Shown: positions 12,301 through 20,600 of the stretch, piece after piece
Position numbering within the stretch: the first letter of the stretch is position 1
Layout: each line of letters opens with the position of its first letter
Assembly (NCBI GenBank): GCA_019925095.2
Contig: CM034415.1
Location: 5,985,001-6,049,000, forward strand
Direction of reading: 5' to 3'
DNA length: 64,000 nt
From: Dendrolimus kikuchii
Lineage: Eukaryota > Arthropoda > Insecta > Lepidoptera > Lasiocampidae
Notes under the pieces: generated by a model
What the model saw: only the letters and a program-made list of their open reading frames with translations
Database searches by the model: none
What the model was told of the DNA's origin: nothing
Made by a program: the position numbers and the translations under genes

Positions 12301-12727
12301 TGACATTTTTAATTTTTCTAAACAAATATTAAAGTCATCAGTTGTTAATAAAGTTATTAATAGGAATGTAATGTTTATATAGATTTAATCATTTAGTTGT
12401 TTTTAGTTTTCCCGTTAGAAGTGTTATTAGATAGATTGAATAAATAATTAATTTTGGTGCAGTGTATGTGCAAATTGTTATTTATGTTTCTGTTCTTTTC
12501 CTACATCATAAGTATGAATTTTATTATATATTGTTAGGCTTTAATTTTATGTAAATACTGTAGGATACTTTTAATAATAAACAAAATAAAATAAAGTAAC
12601 GCGATTGTGTCGAATGCAGGGCGGCGCCGCGGCCGCTGGCGCCGGCGCCGGCGCCGGCTCGGGGCAGAGCAGCGACAGCGACGGCGACCTCGACCTCGCC
12701 GACATCATCGAGTTCGAGATCGACTAG
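1051..12727 (+). CDS. DCAF1: DCAF1 (VprBP/mahjong), 3' part of gene, seven exons
   Basis: DCAF1 is the substrate receptor that docks on DDB1 in CUL4 ubiquitin ligases; it acts mainly in the nucleus in protein turnover and growth control. Seven exons (1051-1148, 3816-3893, 5103-5223, 6330-6487, 8533-8614, 11520-11641, 12620-12727) join in phase to 254 residues plus a stop. The order matches the known family: a WD40 blade with [16 protein letters not shown] and GVFHPNGLE, then [29 protein letters not shown] and [10 protein letters not shown], followed by an Asp/Glu/Ser-rich tail ending IIEFEID. All junctions are GT-AG. The N-terminal two thirds lie left of the window. The tail differs from vertebrates in having an Arg-rich patch ([11 protein letters not shown]) and a Gly/Ala run before the final acidic end. 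The gene is convergent with KIF3A. I am confident of identity from the conserved WD region; the tail exons are supported by phase and acidic composition. Confidence 0.93.
1470..1676 (+). mobile_element. LINE reverse-transcriptase C-terminal fragment
   Basis: ORF with [16 protein letters not shown] and [15 protein letters not shown] stop, the usual end of RTE/craTA-like LINE ORFs. A diverged copy lies at 21800-21990. Confidence 0.7.
1700..1936 (-). mobile_element. LINE reverse-transcriptase fragment
   Basis: Reads [20 protein letters not shown], then [20 protein letters not shown] and RRGKGRP, the widely shared W.RRMLRISWTD..TNEEV / GH+LR / GRP segment of LINE ORFs. 5'-truncated; abuts the opposite-strand fragment at 1470-1676. 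Confidence 0.75.
1986..2462 (+). mobile_element. tRNA-derived SINE, family B, split by a LINE tail
   Basis: Head gtcgtggtagcgtaatggct with B box gggttcgatcctgg, body with aaccgatgtgtcaaacctac and agccgccttggacaagcgtg. The element is interrupted at 2110-2262 by a LINE 3' end flanked by a 12-bp duplication (TGTTACAATTAC). Confidence 0.8.
2110..2262 (+). mobile_element. 5'-truncated LINE 3' end inserted in SINE B, 12-bp target duplication
   Basis: Encodes the end of a reverse-transcriptase ORF ([20 protein letters not shown] ... YPARELA stop) and a gtatgtatg tail. TGTTACAATTAC occurs immediately before (2098-2109) and after (2263-2274), the target duplication. Confidence 0.85.
2577..3400. mobile_element. 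Repeat block: GC hairpin, 9-bp minisatellite, duplicated TE 3' region
   Basis: Begins with the palindrome cccgcggctccgccgcgggt, contains the 2781-3016 minisatellite and two imperfect copies of a 170-bp unit (about 3040-3195 and 3210-3385) with ttccgggataaa and gagtttcagccaaatcggt, and ends in (gaca)n and ttataatattaatagggat. Looks like a retroelement tail duplicated in tandem; class unknown. Confidence 0.5.
2781..3016. repeat. 9-bp minisatellite (gaccaagtg)n, about 26 units
   Basis: Nearly perfect head-to-tail GACCAAGTG units with single changes near the middle (gggcc) and end (gaccca). Because 9 is a multiple of 3, all frames are open and produce spurious ORFs. Confidence 0.95.
3405..3600 (+). 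mobile_element. LINE 3' tail, family J
   Basis: gatcagcgttggttt, gctgagcttgatcc, ttttaggac and tgtcctaaaaataaa match the tails at 17010-17205 and 53210-53375. Confidence 0.55.
3605..3760 (-). repeat. Dispersed repeat D (reverse copy)
   Basis: Shares ttgctcaacgcgtgcaataa-end and tgtccataggcgacggtgac with other D copies. Family D in forward sense starts ttcagcagacaggcagacgg and contains gttaccatcgcctatggaca. Confidence 0.7.
3816..3893 (+). CDS. DCAF1: DCAF1 exon B (WD40 strand, [15 protein letters not shown])
   Basis: The exon follows ...catgtttcag and ends before GTGAGT, 26 full codons. It reads [16 protein letters not shown] and continues [10 protein letters not shown], a canonical WD strand directly continuing exon A. 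The preceding 2.7-kb intron holds LINE and SINE debris and a 9-bp minisatellite. Confidence 0.93.
4080..4455 (+). repeat. Dispersed repeat E
   Basis: Contains ataagccagcactatgtcga, aaaaagatgcgatcgcagcg, and ends near ttatagtatagat. Other copies: 6810-7262, 48240-48632 (+), 31155-31590 and 35130-35580 (-). Likely the 3' region of a LINE; class not certain. Confidence 0.6.
4583..4690 (-). mobile_element. LINE 3' end (YPARELA family), 5'-truncated
   Basis: Reverse copy of the element seen at 2110-2262, starting with its (tacatacata) tail. Confidence 0.7.
4850..5040 (+). mobile_element. Repeat with conserved TTGCTGGGGAGTTTCTTGCC motif
   Basis: cgtgttgctggggagtttct, ccttgcgaagcggtgta, then aaaaagtgttctccagggga and a cttttgaatttgaattt end. 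A reverse copy is at 41950-42150. The 4863-4933 core is shared with other element families. Confidence 0.6.
5103..5223 (+). CDS. DCAF1: DCAF1 exon C ([14 protein letters not shown])
   Basis: The acceptor is ...tatgaacag and the donor GTGAGT; 40 codons plus one base. It encodes [18 protein letters not shown], then [13 protein letters not shown], matching the family's VVFNHTGTVMYG / SSFRTFNATDYKPI segment. Confidence 0.92.
5350..5670 (+). repeat. Dispersed repeat D, full-length copy
   Basis: Begins tttatttattgcttgaattc and agcagacaggcagacggccc, then gttaccatcgcctatggaca, atgccggaacacaactcaag, and ends cgttcctgcacgc. Eleven or so copies in both orientations across the window. Confidence 0.75.
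5989..6328. repeat. Tandem repeat, 45-bp unit, reaching DCAF1 exon D acceptor
   Basis: Units starting catgaagttt at 5989, 6099, 6186, 6231 and 6276 (degenerate ones between), each with gttccaaagttctttttt. The last unit's pyrimidine tract runs into aaatccgcag, the acceptor of the exon at 6330. A - strand ORF across it is a by-product of the 15-codon period. Confidence 0.85.
6330..6487 (+). CDS. DCAF1: DCAF1 exon D (ATIDVKRNI and VYDVGR, last propeller part)
   Basis: The acceptor is aaatccgcag and the donor GTGAGT. A split Ala codon leads into [18 protein letters not shown], then ISLVENMG and [16 protein letters not shown]. This matches the conserved ATIDVKRNI and LYEVGR motifs. The acceptor tract lies at the end of a 45-bp tandem repeat (see 5989-6328). 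Confidence 0.93.
6810..7262 (+). repeat. Dispersed repeat E
   Basis: Long copy with ataagccagcactatgacga, aaagatgcgatcacagcgcc and a ttatagcatagatt end. Confidence 0.6.
7750..7860. repeat. Imperfect inverted repeat (foldback)
   Basis: gtgtgtaacattggtgattaccg is mirrored by cggtaatcatcaatacacac around 7755-7850, with further internal pairing. Probably a miniature foldback element. Confidence 0.5.
7868..8235. mobile_element. MITE-like element with 16-bp TIRs
   Basis: TTTTTCAACACACTTG at 7868 and its exact complement CAAGTGTGTTGAAAAA at 8220-8235 bound 368 bp without coding capacity. No clear target duplication. Confidence 0.55.
8533..8614 (+). CDS. DCAF1: DCAF1 exon E (acidic tail)
   Basis: The acceptor is ttgttattgaag and the donor GTGAGC; 27 codons plus one base. 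It reads [18 protein letters not shown] and continues with Asp/Ser/Glu. Acidic low complexity at this position is a family hallmark. GC content is far above the surrounding intron, as for the other exons. Confidence 0.85.
8690..9268 (+). mobile_element. Dispersed repeat G split by a LINE insertion
   Basis: ccccgcggtttcactcgcgt ... cgttatattttg, then after the insertion ggataattcacact ... gttcagtagtttttacgtga and ttataatatttattatagag. The uninterrupted reverse copy at 30895-31140 shows the join. Confidence 0.65.
8752..9102 (+). mobile_element. 5'-truncated Jockey-like LINE with poly-A
   Basis: Frame reads [34 protein letters not shown] and [11 protein letters not shown], the conserved 'APW+..N..+H.DL..P.+.EE' end of Jockey-like ORFs, and ends in an A-tract (9084-9095). 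Confidence 0.7.
9270..9665 (+). repeat. Dispersed repeat D, diverged and interrupted
   Basis: ttcagcagacagtcagatgg and gttaccatcgcctatggaca at the left; ggtggtagccatcgagacgg at the right, with about 200 bp unrelated AT-rich DNA inside. Confidence 0.55.
9955..10145 (-). mobile_element. LINE 3' tail, family K (reverse)
   Basis: agaaagcgatctcttcgagaca near 10085 is the reverse of the family K hairpin (ctggaagagatcgct..agcgataag), with aactctttattctacacat as the tail end. Confidence 0.55.
10525..11055 (+). mobile_element. LINE, C-terminal ORF piece and 3' UTR, family K
   Basis: ORF to 10810 reads [40 protein letters not shown], the shared 'LWNSLP..+R' end of LINE ORFs. The 3' UTR carries ctggaagagatcgtttttag, cgataaggccgcc and aataaagtgttgtct. 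Confidence 0.75.
11135..11312 (+). mobile_element. LINE 3' tail, family K
   Basis: accaccatcaccattagcat, ctggaagagatagcttttta, gcgataagaccgccctttgt and caataaagtgttatc match 40130-40310. Confidence 0.7.
11520..11641 (+). CDS. DCAF1: DCAF1 exon F (tail with Arg-rich patch)
   Basis: The acceptor is gtcccgttag and the donor GTGAGA. A split Ala codon opens [16 protein letters not shown], followed by a Ser/Asp/His stretch and [13 protein letters not shown]. The entry phase fits exon E and the exit is phase 0. The basic patch could act as a nuclear-localisation signal (inference). Confidence 0.8.
11642..12619 (+). other. DCAF1: DCAF1 last intron
   Basis: Mostly AT-rich unique-looking DNA with one TIR-element end at 11815-11930. 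ORFs here appear to be chance. Confidence 0.7.
11815..11930. mobile_element. Right end of TIR family with GGCC termini
   Basis: tgaggagtctcaggactgtt, gctgtgacaaggatggggga and cgtgtgacgtaatttgttga then tggccc match the right end of the element at 43135-44215. Confidence 0.55.
12620..12727 (+). CDS. DCAF1: DCAF1 terminal coding exon
   Basis: The acceptor is cgaatgcag. The phase-0 frame gives a Gly/Ala-rich run, then [19 protein letters not shown] and TAG at 12725-12727. The alternative frame would give an Arg-rich peptide, but splice phase and the acidic C-terminal end of the family select this one. An AATAAA follows 62 bases after the stop. Confidence 0.85.
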   Translation, partial: GGAAAAGAGAGAGSGQSSDSDGDLDLADIIEFEID

Positions 12728-12788
12728 ACCCCCCTATAACCACCCCCCACCCCCAGCCCCAGACCCCAGCCCGTACTACTTTTAAGCT

Positions 12789-12794
12789 AATAAA
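12789..12794 (+). promoter_or_regulatory. DCAF1: DCAF1 polyadenylation signal AATAAA
   Basis: A canonical AATAAA lies 62 bases after the DCAF1 stop codon and is followed by a GT-rich stretch (tgtgttgtcc), as expected for a cleavage region. A second AATAAA lies about 90 bases further on. Confidence 0.7.
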
Positions 12795-13266
12795 TGTGTT
12801 GTCCATTCTCACAAACACTATGAGAGTTTTATTCCTTTCTTAAATATGGCTGTTACTAAATAGTTTTTATTTTAAGTCAATAAACAGTGTGACAATTGTG
12901 CATTATTTAAAAATTACAGTGGACTGAAAATTCTTTTTTTATTTCTCATATTCTGAAAGTAAGCTTGAAGTTGCATGAGCACAGGGATGAAAACAGTACT
13001 TTTCGTCCCTGGGAAACGATTTTCCCTTCTGTAAAAAAAATTAAAAACTATGCGAACCATAGATAATACACATGACTCATGTCCCAACTTTGTTTATAGC
13101 CATTGTTAAATAGCGGCATAAATTGTAATAAAAATATATCAATAATTTTTTTACCTCATTATATACTTCTAAATTACTTTTCATTAAATTATTATTTAAT
13201 TTACATAAATTTGAGTTAAATATTTGCTTAATATTTTCTTAAGTTTTCGCGACTTGTATACATAAT
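12795..13266. other. Intergenic, AT-rich
   Basis: Between the DCAF1 poly-A site and the Penelope-like hairpin. A stretch at about 12930-13110 (ttatttctcatattctgaaa ... gactcatgtcccaactttgt) recurs at 6510-6660, so it is a dispersed repeat of unknown class. Confidence 0.6.
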
Positions 13267-13619
13267 AAAACTACGTTTTAATGGTTTTAAGCGCGGTAAT
13301 TTTATTTGATTTTGGTTTTTCCGATGTTTCGGCCACTTTTCAGTGGCCGTGATCACGGAAGACAAAGATGTCAAGTGTCAACGAGTATTGTTAAAGTTTT
13401 ATTTAGCCTACCGCCAACTTGTTAATTTTAATTATTTAATTTTAATTTTGTTTATGGTTATTATTTAATCTATGGGAGCCTAATCTAATTTACTACCGCT
13501 TCGCAACATGTTATGGCTTGAAGAGAAGAAGCGGCGCAAGAAACTCTTCAGCAAACATGCCTAGCTCTAATAATTTTATATAATATTAAAATGGGTGGAA
13601 GGAAAAATAAAAGTAATTA

Positions 13620-13965
13620 TCAGTCAAGTTGGTTTGTGTTCCGTTGTACGCAGAAAGAGCTCACAGTGTCTTGAGGTCTGGCAGCTGGTTTTTGCTGGGT
13701 TTGGGTCTTAATAGTTTTAATAATTGGATCCCAAACAGGTGGTACTTGCCAACCATCTTCTCTATTGAAATATGGGTGTTTTTTGATTTCAATAGCCTCA
13801 CGCATCATTCTAGGTATGAAACGATTCTCTTTCGCGAGGATTTGTGGGTTATCGAATCTGATGTAGTGGTTGGGTTTATCCAGCGTGTGTTCACTGATCG
13901 CAGACTTCGTAGACCTTGTGTGTTTCATGTCAGCAATGTGTTCTTTTACTCGTGTTTTTATGCTC
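13620..13965 (-). pseudogene. Second copy of GIY-YIG C-terminal part (arm 1)
   Basis: The - strand encodes KTRVKEHIADMKHTRSTKSA and onward to FCVQRNTNQLD stop, nearly identical to arm 2. The GVY/YIG half is missing, replaced by unrelated spacer. Confidence 0.8.
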
Positions 13966-14005
13966 AGAAATTGGGTAATCTTTTTGTTCTCTTTTTCTGA
14001 GACCT

Positions 14006-14437
14006 GTGAAATGCAATATCCCACTCCAGGATGCAGGGGTTTACAAGCTTGATTGTGAGTATGGATTGTCATACATTGGGCAAACAAAGAGGAGCATAAA
14101 AACACGAGTAAAAGAACACATTGCTGACATGAAACACACAAGGTCTACGAAGTCTGCGATCAGTGAACACACGCTGGATAAACCCAACCACTACATCAGA
14201 TTCGATAACCCACAAATCCTCGCGAAAGAGAATCGTTTCATACCTAGAATGATGCGTGAGGCTATTGAAATCAAAAAACACCCATATTTCAATAGAGAAG
14301 ATGGTTGGCAAGTACCACCTGTTTGGGATCCAATTATTAAAACTATTAAGACCCAAATCCAGCAAAAACCAGCTGCCAGACCTCAAGACACTGTGAGCTC
14401 TTTCTGCGTACAACGGAACACAAACCAACTTGACTGA
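14006..14437 (+). pseudogene. GIY-YIG endonuclease domain, C-terminal end of Penelope-like polyprotein
   Basis: 143 codons: MKCNIPLQDAGVYKLDCEYG, LSYIGQTKRSIKTRVKEHIA, DMKHTRSTKSAISEHTLDKP and onward to a stop. GVY (11-13) and YIG (23-25) with the catalytic-type Arg34 in TRVKEH identify the GIY-YIG nuclease fused to reverse transcriptase in Penelope-like elements. The upstream RT domain is missing, so this is a fragment. The 5' start at 14006 is just the first ATG. Arm 1 repeats the portion from residue 31 onward on the opposite strand. Confidence 0.8.
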
Positions 14438-14977
14438 TAATTACTTTTATTTTTCCTTCCACCCATTTTAATATTATATAAAATTATTAGAGCTAGGCAT
14501 GTTTGCTGAAGAGTTTCTTGCGCCGCTTCTTCTCTTCAAGCCATAACATGTTGCGAAGCGGTAGTAAATTAGATTAGGCTCCCATAGATTAAATAATAAC
14601 CATAAACAAAATTAAAAATTAAATAATTAAAATTAATAAGTTGGCGGTAGGCTAAATAAAACTTTAACAATACTCGTTGACACTTGACACCTTTGTCTTC
14701 CGTGATCACGGCCACTGAAAAGTGGCCGAAACAGCGGAAAAACCAAAATCAAATAAAATTACCGCGCTTAAAACCGTTAAAACGTAGTTTTTTAAATATT
14801 TGCTATCACTGACAAAAAAATGCTGGCTGGTAGAATACCACAGATTAAGATTTACTTGAGAAGTAGTTGTTTGTTTAACTAATCAGTTTTTATTTACTTT
14901 TCTCATATTAGAAGGCTTACGCTCGTGCGCCAAACTATCTCATGCCTAAATAGGTCACTATCACCTTTTTTTATTGC

Positions 14978-15200
14978 AGGAGTTCAGCAGACAGGCAGAC
15001 GGCCCACTTGATGGAAAGCGGTTACCATCGCCTATGGACATTTGCAACACCAAAGGTGCTACAAATGCGCTGATGCTCTCTTAAGGGACACTGAAACCTG
15101 GTCACTAATGCCGGAACACAACTCAAGGTTGTTATGGCGGCATACTCTAGACCAGGGGTGGTAGCCATCCAGGCGGGTAAATGCCCTACCACCTGGCGAA
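14978..15200 (+). repeat. Dispersed repeat D
   Basis: ttcagcagacaggcagacgg ... gttaccatcgcctatggaca ... gaccaggggtggtagccatc. Confidence 0.75.
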
Positions 15201-15330
15201 ACCACCTCTCGTGTAACAATCTACTATTCTTTCTTGTCCATATTGGTCGTCGAATGTTACTTTTTATTATTGATAAGGAGGGACTCCTTATCAATAATAA
15301 AAAGTAACATTAAATATTTTTGTTAAAATT

Positions 15331-15480
15331 ACTGGGTTCGATTCCTGTCGTGGTAAATACTAAAACAGAGTGGTTCGTTGAATATTACCCAACACACAAA
15401 TATATACGTTTCATCTATGAGCTTAACATTCTTAGCTCGGGGTTGTACAATGGGTGTGTTTGTCTGTCGATTATATATTT
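15331..15480 (+). mobile_element. SINE family A-like, degraded
   Basis: Retains actgggttcgattcctg (B box) and the downstream cccaacacaca and gtgtttgtctgtcgatta tail. Confidence 0.5.
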
Positions 15481-15489
15481 ATGGCTACA

Positions 15490-15635
15490 TGTTCATTAAA
15501 GGAAACACCAAGATAATCGGTGTGTGAAACCAGCCAAGCCGCCTTAAACTACTAGCATGGATGTTATAATTCTCCCACTGAAATAGACTGGCGCGAGTCT
15601 AGTAATAGACCTACGGACTAATATCCAATCCAAAT
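15490..15635 (+). mobile_element. SINE family B, 3' part, diverged
   Basis: gtgtgtgaaaccagccaagc and following ggactaatatcc resemble the family B body. Confidence 0.45.
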
Positions 15636-15639
15636 CTAT

Positions 15640-15990
15640 AATATTATAACTATACTTTAAAAAAACACTGGAATACACTAGATAAACGACGGAGAAAACG
15701 AAGCATATTTTTTGGATTTCTTTTCAGTTTGTCTCTATTTGTTCGGGATTCACGTAAAAACTACTAGGCCGATTTCGATGCGGTTTTCGCTGATCGACAG
15801 CTAATTGTGACTTAAAATCTGTGTTGCTTTTTATCCTGGGAATCCCTCGGGAATTTTCCTAGGAGCGGTTTGAAATTATTCGGGTGCATAAAAGTTAGTT
15901 TATTCCGACATAATTGTCACCAACACGATAGCTTTGTGTCCCTCGGATACAAATCCAGCGTGGACGAAGTTGCGGGCATATCCTAGTACT
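15640..15990 (+). repeat. Dispersed repeat F
   Basis: Contains cacgtaaaaactactaggcc, gatttcgatgcggttttcgc, tcgggaattttcctaggagc and gtggacgaagttgcgggcat. Copies: 17945-18490, 47510-48000 (+) and 44535-45185 (-). Confidence 0.65.
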
Positions 15991-16559
15991 AAATACAAAT
16001 GCGAAACTGATTGTTTGTTATTTTTTAACAACTAAATGGATTCTCATGAAACTTATCAAGTAGATTTTTATCATCGGAAAGAACAATAATTATTAAGGTC
16101 AAGTAGGTCGGAAACAAAATCGGTTCTGCCATCTATTATCGGATAGGGTTAAAGTATGACAGTTATGAGAGATGTCAGATTTTGTTTTAACGTAGCTTTT
16201 TCACGGCTTAAAAATAGAACTATGATATCCTAGTATCTTGCTTCTGTTATGGTATAATAATGTAGATTGCAGAGTTGTGTAAGTTTCTAAAAAAATATAG
16301 ACATGATCACGAGCAGTACAATATAAAAATAAAATGTAATATTTTGTGTTACAAGAGATTTTATTAAAATACTTTCACAATGCATATAATGTAAATAAAT
16401 ATCACAATACAAAATTTCAGCTTGAAAACACTAACATAATACTGATAAATCGAAAAAAGCCTTAAAAGACAAAAATCACTTGGAATGTGACTAGCAAAGT
16501 TATAGAAATACCAAAGGAAAAAATAATAGAAATGATAATTATTCAATAAATAAAAAACT

Positions 16560-17205
16560 TGTGAATTTCCTATATCTTAGAAGGCAATCAGCGCCATTAT
16601 ACAGCCGGCTTCCGCGGGAGTTTTCGTTACGCAGCATCAAGGTGCTGGAATAATATTCCACCACCTATTCGAAATTTGCAATGTCGTAATGGTTTCAGAA
16701 CTAAATTAAAGATATTTTTAAAAGAGCACCAACATTCACAACGCGACTTAAAACACGATACAAGTGGTATTTAACTTAATTTAATTGTAATTTCGTTTCA
16801 GTTTATTTATTAAAATTTTTTTAAAAACGTATCTATAACACCTTTCCTTATTTCTATCTATTGTGTATGCACTATGTATGTATGTGTGTGTGTATATTTA
16901 TATGTGTGTGTATATATACGTATATATATATGTATATATACACAAGTATGTATGTATGTATATGTATATAGTTTAAGATTCTAATTTTATGCTATTACAA
17001 TGATGTAATGTCTACCGTGACGATACCTCATGGGCACAGCGGAAGATCAGCGCTGGTTTTAACCGACCGGCATTATGCTGAGTCTGATGCCCCTTTTGGG
17101 ACAAGATTGTATGACACTAGTTTTAAATTTGTTAGCAATTATGCTTACTGTATTTATATAATTTGTCCTAAATAAAATCCGACAGGTCCGGGGGTTCGAT
17201 CTGAC
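16560..17205 (+). mobile_element. LINE, C-terminal ORF piece and 3' tail, family J
   Basis: Reads AASRCWNNIPPPIRNLQCRN, GFRTKLKIFLKEHQHS, ending DTSGI stop: the WN.IP..IR LINE end. A (gtat)n stretch (16860-16975) and the J tail (gatcagcgctggttttaacc, gtcctaaataaa) follow. Confidence 0.7.
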
Positions 17206-17545
17206 AAAACATAATTAATACTTTGTTACACAACATTAATGAACAAAACTCAGTACATTAAAAATAATTGTCAATTTCGTCATCGATTATCAAATAGCAA
17301 AAATATATAATTTCATTACTGAACAACCGAAAACATATTAGTAAATTGTCTACACACCAATAGATGGCGTATTTTATTCCAATAAATATGTATAAGACGT
17401 AAATCAGAAATGAGGAGGACAGAAAAAAGATATTAAAGAAAAGGTGGAAAGAGAATTTTCAATAACTATGGAATTTATTCCTGTTTATGGAAATATTATG
17501 CTGATTTTACATGTTCAAGTATTGTCAACCTATAGGATAACTCAC

Positions 17546-17683
17546 GTATTTGTGTTGCTCCTGGTGCGACTGGTTGATGGTGTTGAGGTGGGGTGCGCTC
17601 ATGTTGTTCCCGGTGTAAGCGACGCACTTCACCTGCCACTCGCCCAACTGCTCGTTCCAGTGGACGTACTGCTCGATCAGCGC
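17546..17683 (-). CDS. KIF3A: KIF3A exon 13 ([19 protein letters not shown]), last exon found
   Basis: 46 codons: [40 protein letters not shown] and QEQHKY. This is the conserved region just before the C-terminal tail. It ends at GTGAGT, a strong donor, so at least one more exon is expected further left. If unspliced, the frame stops after VSYPIG, and a possible AATAAA lies about 70 bases beyond. Confidence 0.93.
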
Positions 17684-20600
17684 CTAAAAACATTCCATAT
17701 AAATAACTACTGGTCGCCTATGGTCAAAATTCATCCAGTGTTTTTTTATTTATTTTACCAAGCTAGCAAACAGACAGACCTTAACGTCGCCTAACGTTTG
17801 CAACACTAGGGCTTTTAGGATGGAATAGGGGGACTGAGATAGAAGGAATGGATAGGATGAGATAGTATATATAAGCCAATAATATATCTCAATTTGCAAG
17901 CCAAAGGGAAATGAAGAAAATATGCTTAACATTGTCAATACTTAAGTAAAGAATTAATTTATCTATAAATATTATAAAATTCTAAACATGCCGTCTGTAC
18001 ATTAAAGCTATTTAAAAGAAAAACAACATAGACTATATAAACGATGGAAAATACGATGCAATTTTTATCGATTTCTTATCTCTTTGTTCGGGGTTTATGT
18101 AAAAAGTACTGGGCCGATTTCGCTGGTCGACAGCAAACTCTTAAACTTAAAGCCTGCGCTACTTTTAATCCTGGGAAACCCGCGGGAATTTTTCTGGGAA
18201 TGATTTAAAATGGCCAGATTAAAAAAATTGAATTCCAATGTGATTTTTTCGCTGATCTATAGCAAATTTTATGTAATAATTGTGTGATATTTTATAGCCC
18301 GGAAATCCGGCGGGAATTTTTCTGGGAGCGGTTTGCAGTTGTTCGGGTGCATAAAAATTTGCTTCCTCAGGCTCATTTTTCCCTAAAACGATAGCTTACA
18401 TTCTTTTTAAATGCTGCGATACTTTGTGTCCCGGGAATCCCTGTAGGAATTTCAAGTCAAGCGTGGATAACGTCGGGAGCATATCCTAATTTTGAGCTCG
18501 TGAAAGCTAGATGCACAAATCTTGTAGAACAATTATTATATAAAAAAAGATTTCTTACCTGATACTCCTTGGGTATATAGGAGTCAAGAACTAGATCGGC
18601 GAGCTGTATCTCCCTGGCGAGTGCTCTGAGGCTGTCGAGGATGCCCTCCATCTCCCGCTGCTGCTCACGCTGCTGATCGGCCAGTTCGGCCTTCGCGGAG
18701 TTCAGCAGCTGAACCGCGCGCTTCAGCTTGCGGCTCTTCGCCATGTTCTCCTCTTGCAGGCTCGAATAACGCTCCTCCAGATCCAAGCGCTCGGCCTAAG
18801 AGCATATATTTACGCTATTCCTTCTGGCAGTTAAGCGTGCCTACTTGGATAATATATCCAAGATAGACTTATTCTTAATTAAAAGTTTTGATTATGTTTA
18901 GGTATTAGTCACGAAAACTATTTTATATGTACTCATGTTGTACAACATTGAGGTGAAAAACGTATTCAAGCGAAAATATCTTTCATTCTCTCCCAGTCAT
19001 TTGGGATCGGAATAGTATTTTCTTTTCATACTCCTCTATTCTGGCATACATACTTTGTCACATCACATCATCATCTCATTCTTCACACAAAGCGACCATA
19101 TTTTTTTGGTCTACCTATACTCTTATATCTACTATAATATTCTTTTTATGACATGATTTTCATCCTTCCTCATCATATACCCATACCACCTTCATCATCT
19201 TTTTAGTAGAGCAGTTTTTCGTCCTCCACCTGTAACTTCACCTCCAAACGCTGTAGCTTCTTCAGCTGCTCTTGTTGTTTCCTAACCAAGTCGAGTTGTG
19301 CACGTACCTCCTTCTTCTGCAGGTCTTCCTTGAGGCGCTGCTCGTTGAGCCGCCTGAGCTCAAGCTCCTTGGCGGCCTGCTCGAGCAGCCTTCGCTGCGT
19401 GTCCGCCTTGTCGAGCAGGTTCTCGCCCCCCACCAGTACCTTCGACTCCAAACGCTGCAACTTCTCCTTCAGCTCTTCTTGTTGTTTCCTAACAGAATTG
19501 TACTATGAATATTTCATGACATATTTTAAAATTCAAATTCCGAAGTCGTAAGTATAGTGTGTATCTTTAATTAGAAATCAGGTTCTTTATATTTCCTTAA
19601 CTCAAGACTTTAGGATGAATAAAAACTTGTTAAAAGAAATGTATTATGTTAATAGTCTCTCTCACAAGCAACTGGTGTTGCGTAACGTATCTAGGTGACG
19701 GTAACTACTTTCCATGAAGTGGGCCGTCTCTCTGTTTGTCAGCTTTACAATAATAAAAAAATCGTTTTAATAACAAATAGCATTTCACCTCTCAATTTGT
19801 TTTACTTATTACGTACAAACATACATATTACCACATCTGTTTCCCATAGGGGTAGGTAGAGACGATTAATTTCCACTTGCTACGTTCTTGACATACATAA
19901 CATAGGTATTAGAAGAGCATTTTATTTCTCACTAAATCAACAGACACAAATTACATTTACCATGTTTTTAGGTAAAACAATAGGCAGCCTTATCGCTTAG
20001 AATTATCTCTTCTAGGCAACCTTACTTAAACAACATTCTTAGCTAATCTGGCGATGTAGGTGGTGATGCATATATTCAGTTTTTTTAATACATACAAAAT
20101 TTTTAAAATACATACATATGAAATTAGTGTAAAGTTAACCCAAAACTCAGTAAATAAGCTCACTTGGTCCTCTGAAGTTCGGCCTTCTTCTCTTCTAGAA
20201 CCTTCCTCGCCTGGTGCGCTTTCTCGCGGTTCAATTTCTCCTATTGGACAACAGATGGCGTTATGAGTATGAAAAAAGTTGCGGAGTTTCAACGGCTCAT
20301 TAAAATACATAACTCTGAACGGCTCCTAAAAATATAACAGGATGGTGCCGCTGCCAAGTTCTTGTCTTACTTTTGTCATTTTATTGAAATTAATTTTATT
20401 GTCATAATACTGTGTGTTCATGATAACTTGACCAACATCTCTTTAGAAACAAAAATCAAGTCAAAAGTGTGACTACGTTTGTGCATAATGAAATATAATT
20501 TTAGTTTATACTGTTTCCAAACGTTCATTTAACTTTTGACGTTTGCACGTCTATCAAGTTACATATTTTTTGACAGTAAAACCCACATGGAACAAATGGG

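Larger units (their letters stand above)
13267..14790. mobile_element. Penelope-like element: two inverted 699-bp arms
   Basis: Arm 1 (13267-13965) and arm 2 (14092-14790) are inverted copies with few differences, separated by 126 bp. Outer ends read ctacgttttaatggttttaa and complement. Each arm carries a GIY-YIG endonuclease ORF end. Inverted or tandem terminal copies are typical of Penelope-like retroelements; the reverse-transcriptase part is absent. Confidence 0.8.

Noticed and set aside
12607..12843. Arg-rich ORF over the last DCAF1 exon
   Set aside because: Wrong frame; splice phase and the acidic C-terminal end support the other frame.
13629..14000. ORFs of 119-123 codons opposite the GIY-YIG frames
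   Set aside because: Antisense shadows of the Penelope-like coding sequence, present in both arms.
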